From: Melieria omissa
Lineage: Eukaryota > Arthropoda > Insecta > Diptera > Ulidiidae
DNA length: 64,000 nucleotides
Direction of reading: 5' to 3'
Assembly: GCA_963971225.1 (NCBI GenBank)
Contig: OZ020267.1
Coordinates: forward strand, 155,425,920-155,489,919
Shown: in pieces, positions 12,040 through 24,440 of the stretch
Position numbering within the stretch: the stretch's first letter is position 1
How the letters are laid out: the number at the start of each line of letters is the position of its first letter
The notes under the pieces: model-generated
Told to the model about the DNA's origin: nothing
Database searches by the model: none
Seen by the model: the letters and a program-made list of their open reading frames with translations, nothing else
Program-made: the position numbers and the translations under genes

Positions 12040-12300
12040 TGCCTTCTTCAACACTGTATGGAAAGCGAATAGGAAGAAACGATAGAACACGTTTTGTGTT
12101 ACTGCTCAGCCTTTGCAACACGCAGGATGAAAATCTTTGGCAGTACCTTTATTGGTTCGTTTCAGGACTCGACATCTTTCGAAAATGCCAGAAAGGCAAT
12201 AACAACGGACTTAGTTCAGACTTGATGTGACAGGGGAATTCGTATGCGGTACTACTATGGACCACTGACCCTATGTGAGGTGCTAGCGCCGCCACCTAAC
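12040..12300 (+). pseudogene. LINE 3' fragment (C-terminal zinc-finger region)
   Basis: The plus strand reads EETIEHVLCYCSAFATRR from about 12074. This is the His-Cys part of the C-terminal CCHC motif found after RT or RNase H in many insect non-LTR elements. It ends near an ACCTAACCTAAAC tail. Only the last part of the element survives. Confidence 0.6.
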
Positions 12301-14963
12301 CTAAACTTACCCTTCCATCGGAATAATCTCTTAAATTGAATTCTCTGTTGGCCTATGCCATTCCTTAGATTTGCATTTGGTACTGTCGAAAAATCTTAAA
12401 TTGGAGCCTTTCTATTTTCTTTCACGCCTTGCTGACTTGTATTTGCGTTTGAATCTGAATCTGGCAGAGTCTGGCTCTGAAATCTATTTCCGTTGTTGCA
12501 CGGTGGATCTACTTCAGCAACCTGACCTTAAATGCCACATTTCATTCAAGTGATCGATGTTAAAATAGCTCTATTCACAATCTTGTGCATTTGAGATTGC
12601 AAATGTGTGAATCGTGAACATTTGACATAAAATGTGAGCGGTCTCTTTCTTTTAGTTCGCCATACTTGTTACAAAATACGAAACTCACAGCTATTGTGTA
12701 TGCAGCCAGTTGCAGCAAGAGCACTTTTTGCTATTTCAGGAGCTCCTTGGATATAATTAAGTATTTTATCTTTCCACTTTTTATTTAGTCTGATTCGATT
12801 CTTTATTTCTTCCTTTTCCATGTTCAACAATTGGTTTTTTGCCTTTTGCTTTCCTTTCCAACAGCTGTCAGTTTGCAATTCGGTGTTGCATTTGCACAGT
12901 AAATGTAGTAATTGCTCTAAGTGCTACATATTTACAAGGGTGTAGCAATTGCATTTCTGTGTATTTTGTTGGTGTAGAGCAAAAATATACTACACCATTT
13001 GGCAAAGTGTACCAGGGTACCCGGGTGTTGGACAAAGTAAGAAAATTTTGGTGTTATACTAACACAGAGGTTAAAGCACTGCTGTACCCGCCCCTTGTCT
13101 TCGTCTGTATGTGTTCGCCGTGGCTCATTTATTTTTATACTCGTACAAAAATTTTACTGCCCTAAACGAGTCGTTTCTCGCATCCGATAGTAAAGCGATC
13201 CCACAGCTTAACAAATGTAGAGGTTAAATTCAAGAAATGAAAAATCGCATACATTCTTGGAGAACATTGAGGTGTTAATAAAGCAATGAAACAAAGTGAA
13301 CAAATTTGCTTGATTTGCGTGCCGTTTACATTCATAACAATACCGCATAGGCGGAAAATCAACACTCAAGCTGAAACACTTTACTGTGTCTCTTTCTTTT
13401 GATCTCACCTGAATTGGCAGTTTTTCCTAAGAGGCCTGAGTTCACGTGATGACGTGATCGTTTGCATGTAAGTACACAATAATATTTGATTAAAAACAAC
13501 TACCCGCACTTGATTATCCTCTTAATTACATGAATGCTTTTTTGAAAATAAAATTCGAGTGACACAAAATGAAAATGGCTAGTCTTAAAAATTGTCATAG
13601 ACCATGCACCTACACCGGAATGCCCTTTTAAATATCTTGGTGTCGGTAAATGAATGAGCTTCATAACAATAAAGTGAGGTCCTAACAATCGATTGGCATA
13701 TTCACATATTGCCTTAGGAGCAAATATACGGAATGTGGCAGCAACGCGATTGGCCATACCACCTTCATCAAAAATATTACTAAATAGTACTGTTGTGCGA
13801 CGATGTGTTGTCCACTCCACTGTTATAAGAACAGATGTACTCAACACTGCATAACTTTCACCAAGGGCAAACTAGGATGCCGAAACTCTGACGGAATATT
13901 GCTGAGACATGTGTGGCAAGTGGGTGGTGGTTCCGGGAACTTTTTGATCAAGGTGGTATGTCATGTCTGACGAGAGTATTTAACGCCTTATCGCACATGA
14001 ACATCGCATTAGTTGGCTAGGCATGGAAGGTATGTATCGATTTGCCAAATTAATATTGTTGTCGCATGCGGCAAATCAGCGTGGAATCGATGAACACCGA
14101 AAAAATACTTATGGAAGTTTTTACAAGGGTGTATGGTGAGAAAGAAACAAATACGAAAATGCTCGTACAAACTACGATATTTCCGGAAAATGGAAAACCG
14201 AAAGAAAGAAATTAGATCATTACGCCAAATTGACAGTTAACAAGGCAAACGTACACCGCCAGACAGACACTAAATGGGAGCAACGCCAGCCTGTTTAGGC
14301 TAATGTTGCTAGGATAAATCACAGTTTTTTTGTTTTTGGTAAGGAACGGCGTGGAAGGTGTTAATTTTCTAGACGGAAATAAGTAGAAGAAACAAAATCG
14401 TGGAGGGTTTTAGATTATATTACAAATATTTCTTCGTTTAGCAGAGAACATTGGTGATAAGCCGCACGAGTCAACGGCTTAAATGAGGGAACAAAAATTA
14501 ATTGGTGTTGTTTGCTAAGTGAACTATTTATTAATCAGAGACATTACTGAGAACATAATTTCATTTACTTTCGTTGTATTTGTCAATTAACGAGCTGAAC
14601 TCAGTTTCTCCACATTTGCCTCTGTATCACACAATTGCAAATGCTTCGATACCGACTGGGCGTGAACCTATGCAAGAATCGCGCCACATACCAGGACATG
14701 TTTGCGTCATTAACATCAATATTAACGTTTCATTACCCCAAATGCGATTAACAACATTCCAACCAACCGCCCAGTGTGCTTATATCCAAGAAGGGGAGGG
14801 GCTGACGGTGCGACTGTTGCGTGTTGCTGTTTATTTGTATTCAAGCTTATCGCCGACAACTGGCATTTATTGATGGAAGGAAGCACAAAAGCAAACAACA
14901 ACCGAACAAACACATGAAACTTATAATTACGCAAGTTGGAAAATTGACTCTATTGACACTTAC

Positions 14964-15146
14964 ATAACAGCGCAGCCGTGTTCGTCAGCTGCGCACTGCC
15001 TGAATTTGTGGCGGCATTTGTCAGCGAGGGCTGCGTCATGGCAGCAATGGCAGCCAGATTTTGAACAGTCATGGGAGGTAATAGGCCGGCAGCTGCTGCG
15101 GCCGCTGTTGCCGCGGCCGTATCGGAGTTCGTTTGCGCACCTAAGC
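14964..15146 (-). CDS. bru2: CELF/Bruno exon: Ala-rich linker
   Basis: This 183-nt exon has acceptor GCAG and donor GTAAGT, entering and leaving in phase 1. It encodes GAQTNSDTAAATAAAAAGLL followed by PPMTVQNLAAIAAMTQPSLT and NAATNSGSAQLTNTAALL. The segment resembles the divergent domain between RRM2 and RRM3 of CELF proteins (compare the QLQNLAALAAAA segment of vertebrate CELF1). It is contiguous in frame with both neighbouring exons. Confidence 0.9.
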
Positions 15147-15241
15147 CTGCAAAGAGCCAGAGAAATCATTTTATCAATAGCTCATCCACACACTAAAAAT
15201 TTTCCCCTACCCCTCCCCCTTGGCTGGTGTCGTATACAAAC

Positions 15242-15539
15242 CTTGTAGTATTTGCTGTTGCAGGCCCACCGCTTGCAGCTGCTGCAACAGTTGCAATGAC
15301 GCCGGCGTGATGGCGTCTGCTCCCAGCACCGGGCTGGCCTGTTGCGGCGGATTCGGCAGTATCGGCGTCGAGACCGAGGTGGCAGTCTGGCCCAGCGGTA
15401 TGTTGATGTTTGTTGCCAGATTCCAGAGGTTCGCCTGGATTTGTTGAATTTTCTTTTGCTCTTTCTCCTTCTGCGTGTCAGCAAATTTCACAACCAGCGG
15501 TGAAGTACAGCCCTCCATAGTTTTGTTTTGGTTCAATGT
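15242..15539 (-). CDS. bru2: CELF/Bruno exon: end of RRM2 and linker
   Basis: This 298-nt exon enters in phase 0 and leaves in phase 1. It encodes [20 protein letters not shown] and [20 protein letters not shown], the last strand of RRM2 and the strongly conserved segment that follows it in CELF proteins. A Gln- and Leu-rich linker ([20 protein letters not shown]) comes next. The donor is GTTTGT, weaker than the others in this gene. Here the linker reads [14 protein letters not shown]; from memory Bruno 1 differs at this point, which is my reason for preferring bru2. Confidence 0.95.
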
Positions 15540-15708
15540 CTGTAAAATTGAATTCGTTGGCAATCAAGTTTGGGTAACAGTAAGTAAACACCGATTGCGC
15601 GGAAAGTCGCAACAGCATTTGGCTGGGCAAATGTGCGTCTCTCAGCGTAATTCGCGCATAGGCGCTGAATAAACAAACGAGGATAAAGGGAAAAGCGGTC
15701 TTTACTAC

Positions 15709-15887
15709 TTTTATCGCTGATATTGCGGCGTGCTTGGTGGCAAACGTCACGAAGGCACACCCTTTACTCTGCCCGCTCTGATCACGCAGCACCGTACACT
15801 CCTCGATCGCACCGTGGACCTCAAACAATTTGCGCACGTCGTTTTCGTTTAGCTTCTTGTTGAGCATGCCAACGAACAGCTTCCGCT
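15709..15887 (-). CDS. bru2: CELF/Bruno exon: RRM2
   Basis: This 179-nt exon has acceptor TTTGCAG and donor GTAGTA. It enters in phase 1 and ends in phase 0. It encodes RRM2 with RNP2 RKLFVGML and RNP1 KGCAFVTF and the helix [23 protein letters not shown]2 binds GU/U-rich RNA in CELF proteins, which act in alternative splicing, translational repression and mRNA decay. Both the 49-nt exon (30437-30389) and the alternative first exon (26203-25798) have donors in the phase this acceptor requires. Confidence 0.97.
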
Positions 15888-16423
15888 CTGCAAAGACAAA
15901 CCAAAGAGTTTATACTTTTAATTGTAGTCAAGTTTTTCCAGTGTGTAAGCAGACTGCGAGGCACTCAACACACTCAAGGTGCATGCTAACTGGTAGTCAC
16001 TATCCATGGCCGGTAACATAATTCTACCATGAAAACCGTTAATAAACTTGATTCAATTCATGTTCGTGGCATTGGCGCGGAAACGAACTTGAAAATAAAT
16101 AGGTAATTGGATACAAAGCCGCAGACAAGAGGACAGCAAACAGAATCAAACTATGACAAAAAAATCTCATTTGCAGCAGCGATTAAGTTCAAAAAAGTTG
16201 AACTGGGGCACTGATGCTCTTCTCTTGCAATTTATCACACGCCTGAGCGTGTCTGGCGGCGAAGACACTCACGATTATGATAAACAATTTTTAGATGTGT
16301 CACGATTAAAGCACATTTTATAATAATCGTCATAGCAAGCAATATCAGGAACACCTAACTACGATTACTACTGCTACTCATTTACAACTCTTACCAAACA
16401 CAACCAAACAACTATACTACTAC

Positions 16424-16457
16424 CACAGATAACTCATCATATGATGAGTTATCTGTG
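16424..16457. repeat. 34-bp perfect palindrome
   Basis: Two 17-base arms, CACAGATAACTCATCAT and its exact complement, meet with no spacer. One mismatch lies just outside, followed by further symmetry of two bases. CTA/TAC triplet-rich sequence flanks it. Confidence 0.9.
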
Positions 16458-17754
16458 CTACTACACTGTAAACTACTACTACGATATACTGCTACACTTC
16501 TATATAAACGCTGACCAAGTAGCAGTGAAAGTTTTACCAATGGGGATGTCTCAGCAACTGTCAAAGATATCAATGGCGTTTGACATTTTAAAATTTACTG
16601 TAGTTTACCATTTCATCCTGCTCAGTGCTCAGTTGCAAATACGCAATGTGAATTTCATGTCACCACATGAGTTTCAGTTGCCATCATGACTTCGATGCTC
16701 AAGCATTTGGTCGCCAGTCGAAAAGTTGAGCGTGAGTACAATCTTTAGGACCTTATGTCACCAACCAAGGAGAGATTGGTGCAAAATGAAGGAAACAAAG
16801 CCGCCGTAGAAGACCCAGAAATGTCCGCCAAAAATTGAACCGACCCACAGTGATTCGTTCCATAGACAAAATTCAAAAAATTTATAGTCTCAAAATCTAA
16901 CGATTTTGATGTAATTAAAACTCCAACTAAGGAAACCCCCTGTGCGGAAAAATAGTTAGTGCAAGTGCAAGAGCTGCTTAAAGTCGGAACTTTTTCACCA
17001 AAAATTGTAAACACATATTTTATGTTTTTTGGTCTATTAAGTTAAAAAAACTTGTAAAAATACATGGTTATCAAGAAGTTGCTAAAACTTTTAAAATTTT
17101 CTCAAAATTTGCAAAGCTAAAGCTTTGACTTCACTTTTAATTTAAAATATTTTTTTAAATTAAAAATCTGAAAATTAGCACAACTTAGAGGAAAATATCT
17201 AAAAAGTATGTGAAAGTATGTTTCTGGATTTTTTTTTATTTTAAGAAGCATTATTTCTTTGTCGGAAAATGTAATTACATTCTCCGATATCTTCCGATCT
17301 CAGAAAATAATTACATTTGAAAAAAGGTCTAAACACCTATATTTCTACAAGCTTTATTTTTTTCATCCCTAAAAAAAAATCTGCGTAAATACAAAACAAA
17401 CATCTATTATTCTCATTTCTATTGCAAAACTAAGGGGTCCTCATCTAATATCTGTTACTTTTCCCAATTATCAATGTTGACGTAACTGATTAAATGTAAA
17501 ATCTGGAAAATCTAGCCAATACACTTGCTGCTATAGCTTTCCAAAAGTGACGAAAATTGCCAATTTAAGTCTCAGCCATTGCCAAACTACAAAAGTTTAA
17601 GGAAAACACAATGGAGATTTCATTTCAGCAGACCATGATTAACTAGTATACCAAATTTAATGAAAAACGGACCACTCCTTCTTTGTTTTGTCCCGCGGTT
17701 GTATGGAGTCGAATCACTGTGCGACCGCCTGAAGCACTGTCAGCGAAGCAGAGG

Positions 17755-18005
17755 CTTTTAAGCGTCTACTCTCGCTTGGTCATGTCTCCCGTATGGACGA
17801 TATAAAAGGTGTTGGACGCGGTAATTGGACGTCAACGGCGAAGAAGGTGGCCATGTTTCCTCTGGAAGAGCAATGTCGATGAAACCCTATCATCTGTGGG
17901 TACAACCAACTGGAGAAGGCACGTGAAGCAGAGATGCCTGGGAAAAACTCTTGCGGCAGGCCGTAACCCAGTAACGGGCTTTGATGGTCGGTTAAGTAAG
18001 GAAGT
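17755..18005 (+). pseudogene. LINE 3' fragment
   Basis: The plus strand encodes pieces such as RRRRWPCFLWKSNVDETLSS and VGTTNWRRHVKQRCLG, matching the C-terminal end of the same non-LTR family as the fragment ending near 56180. Both end in a similar GGTCGGTTAAGTAAG or GGCCAGTTAAGTAAG sequence. Frameshifts break it. Confidence 0.65.
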
Positions 18006-18049
18006 ATATATTATTTATAGCACAGGTCAACACATTTTTCGTCGTTTTG

Positions 18050-18595
18050 TCATCGTTTCTGGGTTTTACGTCAGTTCTAAGATAACACTGATCAACAGCA
18101 AAATGGCTTTTCTGGGTTTTACATCAGTTCTAGTGTAATTAGGTACCGCTGATTTCGAGTCCGTAAGCCGTTTTTAAAACTTAGTTTCCGTTTTCGCAAA
18201 AAATGGGCGTGTCACTTTTTCGGATTTTCCCTGACTTTTTTCATGTTTGGGATTGTAACTTCTAAACCAATAAACCGGTTAACATGATTTCACTTTGTGG
18301 CATTTACAACACCCCACGGCTTCTTTTCCAATGTAATTTATTTTTATAGATTTTAAAATTCCGCGATAATTGGACCTCAAAGTCGGAAAATATGGAATTT
18401 CAAGGCGTTTTCTTGGATGGTCAAAAACATGCACATTTTTGTCGAAATTTGTTGCCCTGTGTAATTAGAGGTCCGTAATTTTGAATTCGCAAATACATTT
18501 TCAAACTTAGTTTGAGTTTTCGCACAAAATTGGCGTGTAACTTTTTTGGATTTTTCTTGAATTTTCTCCCTTTTGACCATAAATAACTTTTTTTG
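18050..18595. repeat. Diverged direct repeats
   Basis: A phrase around CTGGGTTTTACGTCAGTTCTA (18059 onward) recurs near 18112. A longer block beginning GTAATTAG near 18136 (with TTTTCGCAAAAAATGGGCGTG) recurs near 18460 (with TTTTCGCACAAAATTGGCGTG). The copies are clearly related but diverged. Confidence 0.65.
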
Positions 18596-18630
18596 TAAGT
18601 AGCATTGAATAAGTTTCGATTCTATTTTAA

Positions 18631-19347
18631 GGGGGCTTTCCCGTTTTTCGGTTTCAAAAAATCGTTTTTTTTACAGAAATCGATTTATAAATACTATAAC
18701 AATAGGAAGCCAAAGTTTCATAATGAAATATGCAATAGTTTTGAAGTTATAGCCAAAAATGTTTCGGCGCGCACAGCCTCGCGTACGCTCCGCGCGGCGA
18801 GTATTGTGCGTTTTTCTCGAAACCATGTTTTTGTGACGTTTTTTACACTTTTTTTCGGATCTAATGAACCGATTTGGATAAAACTGAATTTCACGTGTTC
18901 ACAAATGAATTCTCTATCGCACATCATAGGATTTTTTCAATATTGTGAAATTTCGATTTTTAACAACACTTTTAGTACCAAAATTTTGCAGAAAAATCGA
19001 TGTTTTTTTTCAAATTTGCGCCAAATTTCACCAAGTTGAAATTTTTCAAAAATCCTATGATGTGCGATAACTAAAACTATGTAATTAATGAAACTGATGG
19101 TCAATTTAATTTCAGATAAACCGTACCCGAGAAAAGTGTAAAAAACTGAGAGTATGTTTTCCAAACAAGGCAACATAAGTACTTGGCAAGCCGGCGGCCA
19201 TTGTTTTTTTCCCAAAAAAAAAATTTTTTCAACTCACTATTGTAACAAACAAAATAAAAAAGAATTACAACATTTTATCAAACTGTCTTTCCAAAATTAA
19301 TTCTTGAAAAACACCTCATTTTTCGACGAAAAAACGGGAAAGCCCCC
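18631..19347. mobile_element. TTAA-flanked palindromic element (piggyBac-type MITE?)
   Basis: The element is 717 bp with terminal inverted repeats starting GGGGGCTTTCCCGTTTTTCG and flanked on both sides by TTAA (18627-18630 and 19348-19351). It carries inner inverted segments as well: CTATCGCACATCATAGGATT near 18914 and its complement near 19048. It lacks a transposase frame. TTAA duplication is typical of piggyBac-type transposition; that assignment is inference. Confidence 0.7.
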
Positions 19348-20915
19348 TTAATGCGTAATAATTTATCTTTTCGGTTCTCTCAACTGACGTTTAATCCTTT
19401 CGGAAAGGAGTTTAATTTTGAAAACCAAAATACTCTTGGTAAAAATGTTCCCATGCTTTCAATTTTGGGACTACAAAGTTTTGTTGTATACTCACAAATT
19501 CTAAAAACATCCTTTACCGAAGATATATATTTCGAATAATTATTCGGCGGGGGTCACAAGATGTGAATAATTATTTTGAGGGGCCTTAAAAACTTGCTGG
19601 GACGTATTATCCCAGTAGTCCCGAAAGGGTTAACTGAGATTTTATTGCTGCTAAAGCTACAAGTTAATAACGAACTACGAGGCCGACACAGCACGCTAAG
19701 GCAAACACTTGTATCGCAACGTGTCACAACGGCGACCGAAGTTACTGCCGGAGACATGTATGTTGCACAGAATAAACTTGCACACTCAAATATGTATGTA
19801 CATATGTATGTATAAGCATCAAGTGTACGAATACCTCTCCTCGAATAAGATTTCCATGTTGTAGTTTTTCTCCCGTCGACTGGCTGTTACTAACATACAT
19901 GCGCATCCGCCCTACGTCCAGGTAAGAAATTTCAAGTGAAAAGTCAATTGTTGCTGCAGCCTTTATGCAACACAGCAATTTGCGTTCTTCCGTTACACTT
20001 TGCTGCACACTTTGTATTAAACTTTAAATTTCATTCACAATTTGCGTTAATAATACATATGCTCATGCTAACCCCCGCCGCCCTTACCCGAGCCCTAACC
20101 CGAAATTTGAATTTGAAATTCATTCGCGTTTGTTCATTCGCCCTGCGACTCACCGAGAGCAAAGCCACATTGACGGTAGCACCAATATTATCACTGCCAC
20201 CACGCTCACGTTGGAAGCAATATCAACAGACATTGCCATTGTATTATTGATGAATTGAGTGAAGTACCAGCTCGCAGCGTTATTGTTTTACGCAGCATAC
20301 AACAGCGAAGGGCCGCAAACAATGCAAATGGCCAGAGCAGCGGAAGTGACAGCTGGAACGATGGCGAACCGCATCAATTGAGCGTTACTTTAAATTGACA
20401 GCAAATATTCGAAATACATAGCTAAGTGTGTTCAGGCATCGGCCGACCGGCTGAGCAACGCTGCCAGATCCACTAAAGGCGTTCACAGCGAAACGCGAAA
20501 TATTCATAAGTGGAATCCAAGCACTGGCGCATGCAAGGGCTGTTTGGGGCTTTAAACCCCTCGTACACATTCTCCAACATCTGGCAAACACTTAAATTAC
20601 CAAATATTGTTTCAATTGGTATTGGGCCTAAAAATTGTGGACAGAACCCCCCAAATAAAATATTGTGTATGGCACTGAATTCAAGGGGGCATCATGCCTG
20701 GTACTTGGCTGCTATGGAAAGCGATTACTCCTGCTCAGCGGCGACCTTACCACGACAACGAAATTTCATCACCGCTAGAGACTCTGTTCGCCTGTCCGAC
20801 ATGGACGCGCAGTTGAGTTTAACTTTTTCGGTGTTATTGATTGCCGTCTCAGTAACAACCACAGATTTCTACATATGTATATCCTTCTATATATGTAAGT
20901 ATATACTCCTATATA

Positions 20916-21167
20916 CACTATGATCAATAAGTACCGGGACTGTGTATTTTAAATTTTCCGCCGTTGCCCGATGCAGGTCGATGCGACGAAGTACAAAAAG
21001 TTGACTGACGCTAACAGCTGCCAACCAAAAACTAATGATGCAATCCCGCTCAAAATTTGACACAGATGTCAGTTAAGGTCCTACCGACCTAAAAAAATGT
21101 GTTTACCTGCATCGGGCAACGGCGGAAAATTTAAAATACACAATCCCGGTACTTATTGATCATAGTG
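20916..21167. mobile_element. Tc1/mariner-type MITE
   Basis: The element is 252 bp with inverted repeats of about 60 bp starting CACTATGATCAATAAGTACC and differing at only one base. TA flanks both ends (20914-20915 and 21168-21169). It has no coding capacity. The near-perfect arms suggest recent movement. Confidence 0.88.
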
Positions 21168-23499
21168 TACATATGTGTATGTAAATAGATATCAGTCGTT
21201 ATTAATAAGGACTCAACTCTATGTATAAGCGAATTGACCAGCGATAGCTAGCGATTCATTTATTAATCAAATTGACTGCAAAATCTCAGGGTCATTATGA
21301 GCAAGGCTACACGGGGAAACGAGAAAGAGCTTTTCAAAATTTCAGTAAGGGTGCTTACAGGGATTATCACTAGGTATTGTGCTTGTGCACCAGTGCTCAG
21401 GTGTGCGTCATCTTTAGATGACTGCGGGTACCCTCCGCAGACGTCACAACGAAGAAGAGGTATAGTCGGTTTACCACTTTTTATGTCGATGTCCAGGAAG
21501 ATGAAGTGACACAAACATTTGAAGTCACACTTTTTCACAGACCTGAAAAACGGCAGTACACTTATCAACCTCATCTGGGAGAGCAAATGGTTCAACAGAG
21601 ACAATACTTTGACTTTTGGCAATAACCCCAGCTGCAGGTACATATGTCCTTCCTCCTGACACTCAGAATGAGCAACAATTCCTGCGGACAAAAGTACGAA
21701 TTTCCCATACACGCCTTCCGAACTTAACAAGCAATTTTTTTTAATAATAATCTGCTGACAGACCAGCCGCCAAAAGTAATTTTCCTTTTTCGGAGTTGAA
21801 TCAGCGCTAAGGCTACCAGCACACCTTAATTTAATTTACGGGCCAAACCACTAACCACAAAGCTAATATGGCCACTAATCACTGCAATGTATCAATGTTA
21901 ACCAATTATTGGTTTGTTGTCAAATAAACACTTAAACTGTTTAAATGACGTATAAATTTATAATCTTCTTGTTTATACTCCTGGAATAAATTTAATCCAG
22001 AGATAGTTATCCCCGGGCTAAGTCATATTTATAGCTCGAGTGAACAAATTGGCTCTTACGTCATAAATTCCTAAACTCTGCATAATGCAATATGTGTATT
22101 CAGTGAAAAACGTTTACTTCCCCTCACAAAATCTTTGAGTTTATTCCAATGATCTTATGGCCTATTAAGTGTCCCGCTGTTCTGCTTAACCCGCAACACA
22201 ATGCAGCATTATTCGTAGCCACTGTATGTATGAATTCCTGACCTTTTTATTTACTGCCGCTTTACTACGCTCCGACAAGATTTGCATAAATTTCATTAAA
22301 CATGTATAAAACTGATCTCACCCCATGGTTTAGTCAGCATAAGTTTGCTCGCAAATATGTGTATCAATTCATATCCTCATGAGACAAAAACGTATGAAAT
22401 TCCACTGCTGCTTGCGCTCAAATGGTTTTCCCGTTGTTCCAAATATGTAAAATAGCCAAATGTAAGAAAAAGAAGAAATAGGATTGGAAGGAATTGACAT
22501 TTGTGCTCAGGACACAGGAACGAACTGGATTTCACTGATAAAACTTCGAGTTGAAAGTTGAAAATGTGGCTATATCCATATATGTGTGTGAGTGTGTATA
22601 TGCCTTAAAACATCCCGTCCTTAGATATGGTCAGTTTGGTTTTCAGGAACAAAATTCTGGGGTAACGTGGCTTTTAATGAAAGCGTGTAACATGAGTGTA
22701 CTGTGAGACAGTCACAAACAGAGCGCGATGTCCTTGAAGCGTAACTCTGAACCAAAAACGTGGAACCACTCCACGTATACTTGTGTAAGTAAGTACAGCT
22801 GAGACATTTAAATGAGCCTTAACAGATATCTAATCAAGTGAAGGTTGCTTGCCATATCCGCATTACCAAAGAACGCCAGTGGATTAGGGGTCAATTTACG
22901 TTTACTCAACCATACATAAATTCTGTATACGTATACTGAGACCCGAAAGTTAGAAAATATGAAATCTTCTCAAAAAAATTTTAGTTCAGGTCTTATCCTA
23001 ATAACTGGGTGAGTGTTCTTACGGTCGAAAATTTTCAGTCAAGGTCACAATAAGCGTCCTTTGGACTTTCCAAGGCAGTGTTCTGGATCCATTATTGTTC
23101 ATTTTGTTTATTAATGATATCTCTAAATGTATTAGTAGCTCTCGTTGTGTACTGTATGCTGTATGTGATCTGAAAGATTAAAGATCTTTCAGACTTCAAT
23201 CTGATAAATCAATCTGAGCCAAAATCTAAAGTTAAAATGTTATTAAATAATTTGTTTTGGTTGTAAGGCTTCTTAGCTTATTGTAATTTTATTGTAGTCT
23301 ATAAGAACCTATGTTCATAATCTTAAACAAATAAATAACAACAACAACTATGTGCTAACACGAGTTTCAGGGACACTGGTGCTGGACGCTGATGTTGCCG
23401 TTGTCATTGACGTTAAGTGTGTCAGATTACGAATGTCGGATCGATTTATCCTATGAACTATTTTGTTTATATTAAAACACCAAAAAATACACTGACGCG

Positions 23500-23605
23500 A
23501 AACGATATAGCGGCCCTTGGAATGTTCGAGCGGAAGGTAATTCGCAAAATCTTCGGCCTTGTTCGTATTGGCGAAGACTATCAAATACAAACAAAAGCCG
23601 GAAAC
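23500..23605 (+). pseudogene. LINE fragment
   Basis: The plus strand reads NDIAALGMFERKVIRKIFGL and VRIGEDYQIQT, matching the segment ALGVFERKVLRKIVGPVRIG near 55815-55880 in the other fragment of the same family. It is interrupted on its right by the mariner derivative at 23606. Confidence 0.7.
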
Positions 23606-24176
23606 TAAAGGGTGATCCAACTAGAGGTACTTTTTTCAATAACCTTTTTTTGACAGATCACGCGTGAGTCGTGTCAAGCTGTCATATTATTTTTGTTCAG
23701 TATTGTTTGGCATTTCATCATGGAAAGACTTACGCCTGAAAAACGTTTACAAATCGTTCATCGGTCCATATTTCTTCAAAAATGATGCCGGTGAGAACAG
23801 CTAATTTCACGTAATGGGGCGGTCGATTGGCCACCAAGATCGTGTGATATCACACCGTTAGACTTTTTTCTGTGGGGATAAGTAAAGTCTTAAGTCTATA
23901 CGGATAAACCCGCTTCGATTCAGGCCTTGGAGCAAAACATCACGCGTGTCATTCGCCAGTTACCAGTCGAAATGCTCGAACGAGTCATCGAAAATTGGAC
24001 TCAACGGATGGACCATCTGAGACGTAGCCGCGGCCAACATTTGAAAGAGATAATCTTCAAAAAATAAATGCCAAAGAATGTACTTTCGAATGATAATAAA
24101 CATTCCCCGTTAAATTTTAATTTTCTGTGTTTTTTTCTTTAAAAAAGTAGGGAACCTCGAAATGGATCACGCTTTA
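23606..24176 (+). mobile_element. Internally deleted mariner-type element
   Basis: Ends TAAAGGGTGATCC and GGATCACGCTTTA form imperfect inverted repeats. The start of a transposase (MERLTPEKRLQIVHRSIFLQ, from 23720) is followed by a deletion and then the C-terminal half with DWPPRSCDITPLDFFLWG and a long tail ending RSRGQHLKEIIFKK at a stop codon. The first two catalytic positions are lost, so it is non-autonomous. Confidence 0.85.
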
Positions 24177-24440
24177 GTCCCCCCTCTGAAAAATCTAAAG
24201 GAGTTCGATTAATTCCAGCTCAACAAATTTTCAATCAAATCAAAGCTAAAGATAAAATAAATGCTTAATAAATGAAATATAAATCTTATATACCCCAAAA
24301 TATTAAAGCCCCAATTAGAAATTAAAAAAGTAAAATCAAAGCTATACTAATTTCATACGAAAAAGTTTGAGTAACAGTCTGTAGCCAATCAGGCATCGAA
24401 TTACGAATTGCCGATTCCCTCGCACACTTAAGGTAATTAA

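Larger units (their letters stand above)
5804..14963. other. Intron of the CELF gene (about 9.2 kb)
   Basis: This intron separates the 15146-14964 and 5803-5654 exons. It contains a decayed Tc1-like element (about 6.3-8.0 kb), an (ACAT)n tract near 8740-8760, a 13-bp-arm hairpin at 8856-8885, an (ATT)n tract near 11152-11177 and a LINE 3' fragment near 12.05-12.3 kb. Short frames elsewhere have no recognisable motifs. Confidence 0.7.

Noticed and set aside
13500..13847. Minus-strand 115-codon frame with non-repetitive composition
   Set aside because: No family motif that I recognise, no clear splice sites or start context; it may be chance or an unidentified repeat.
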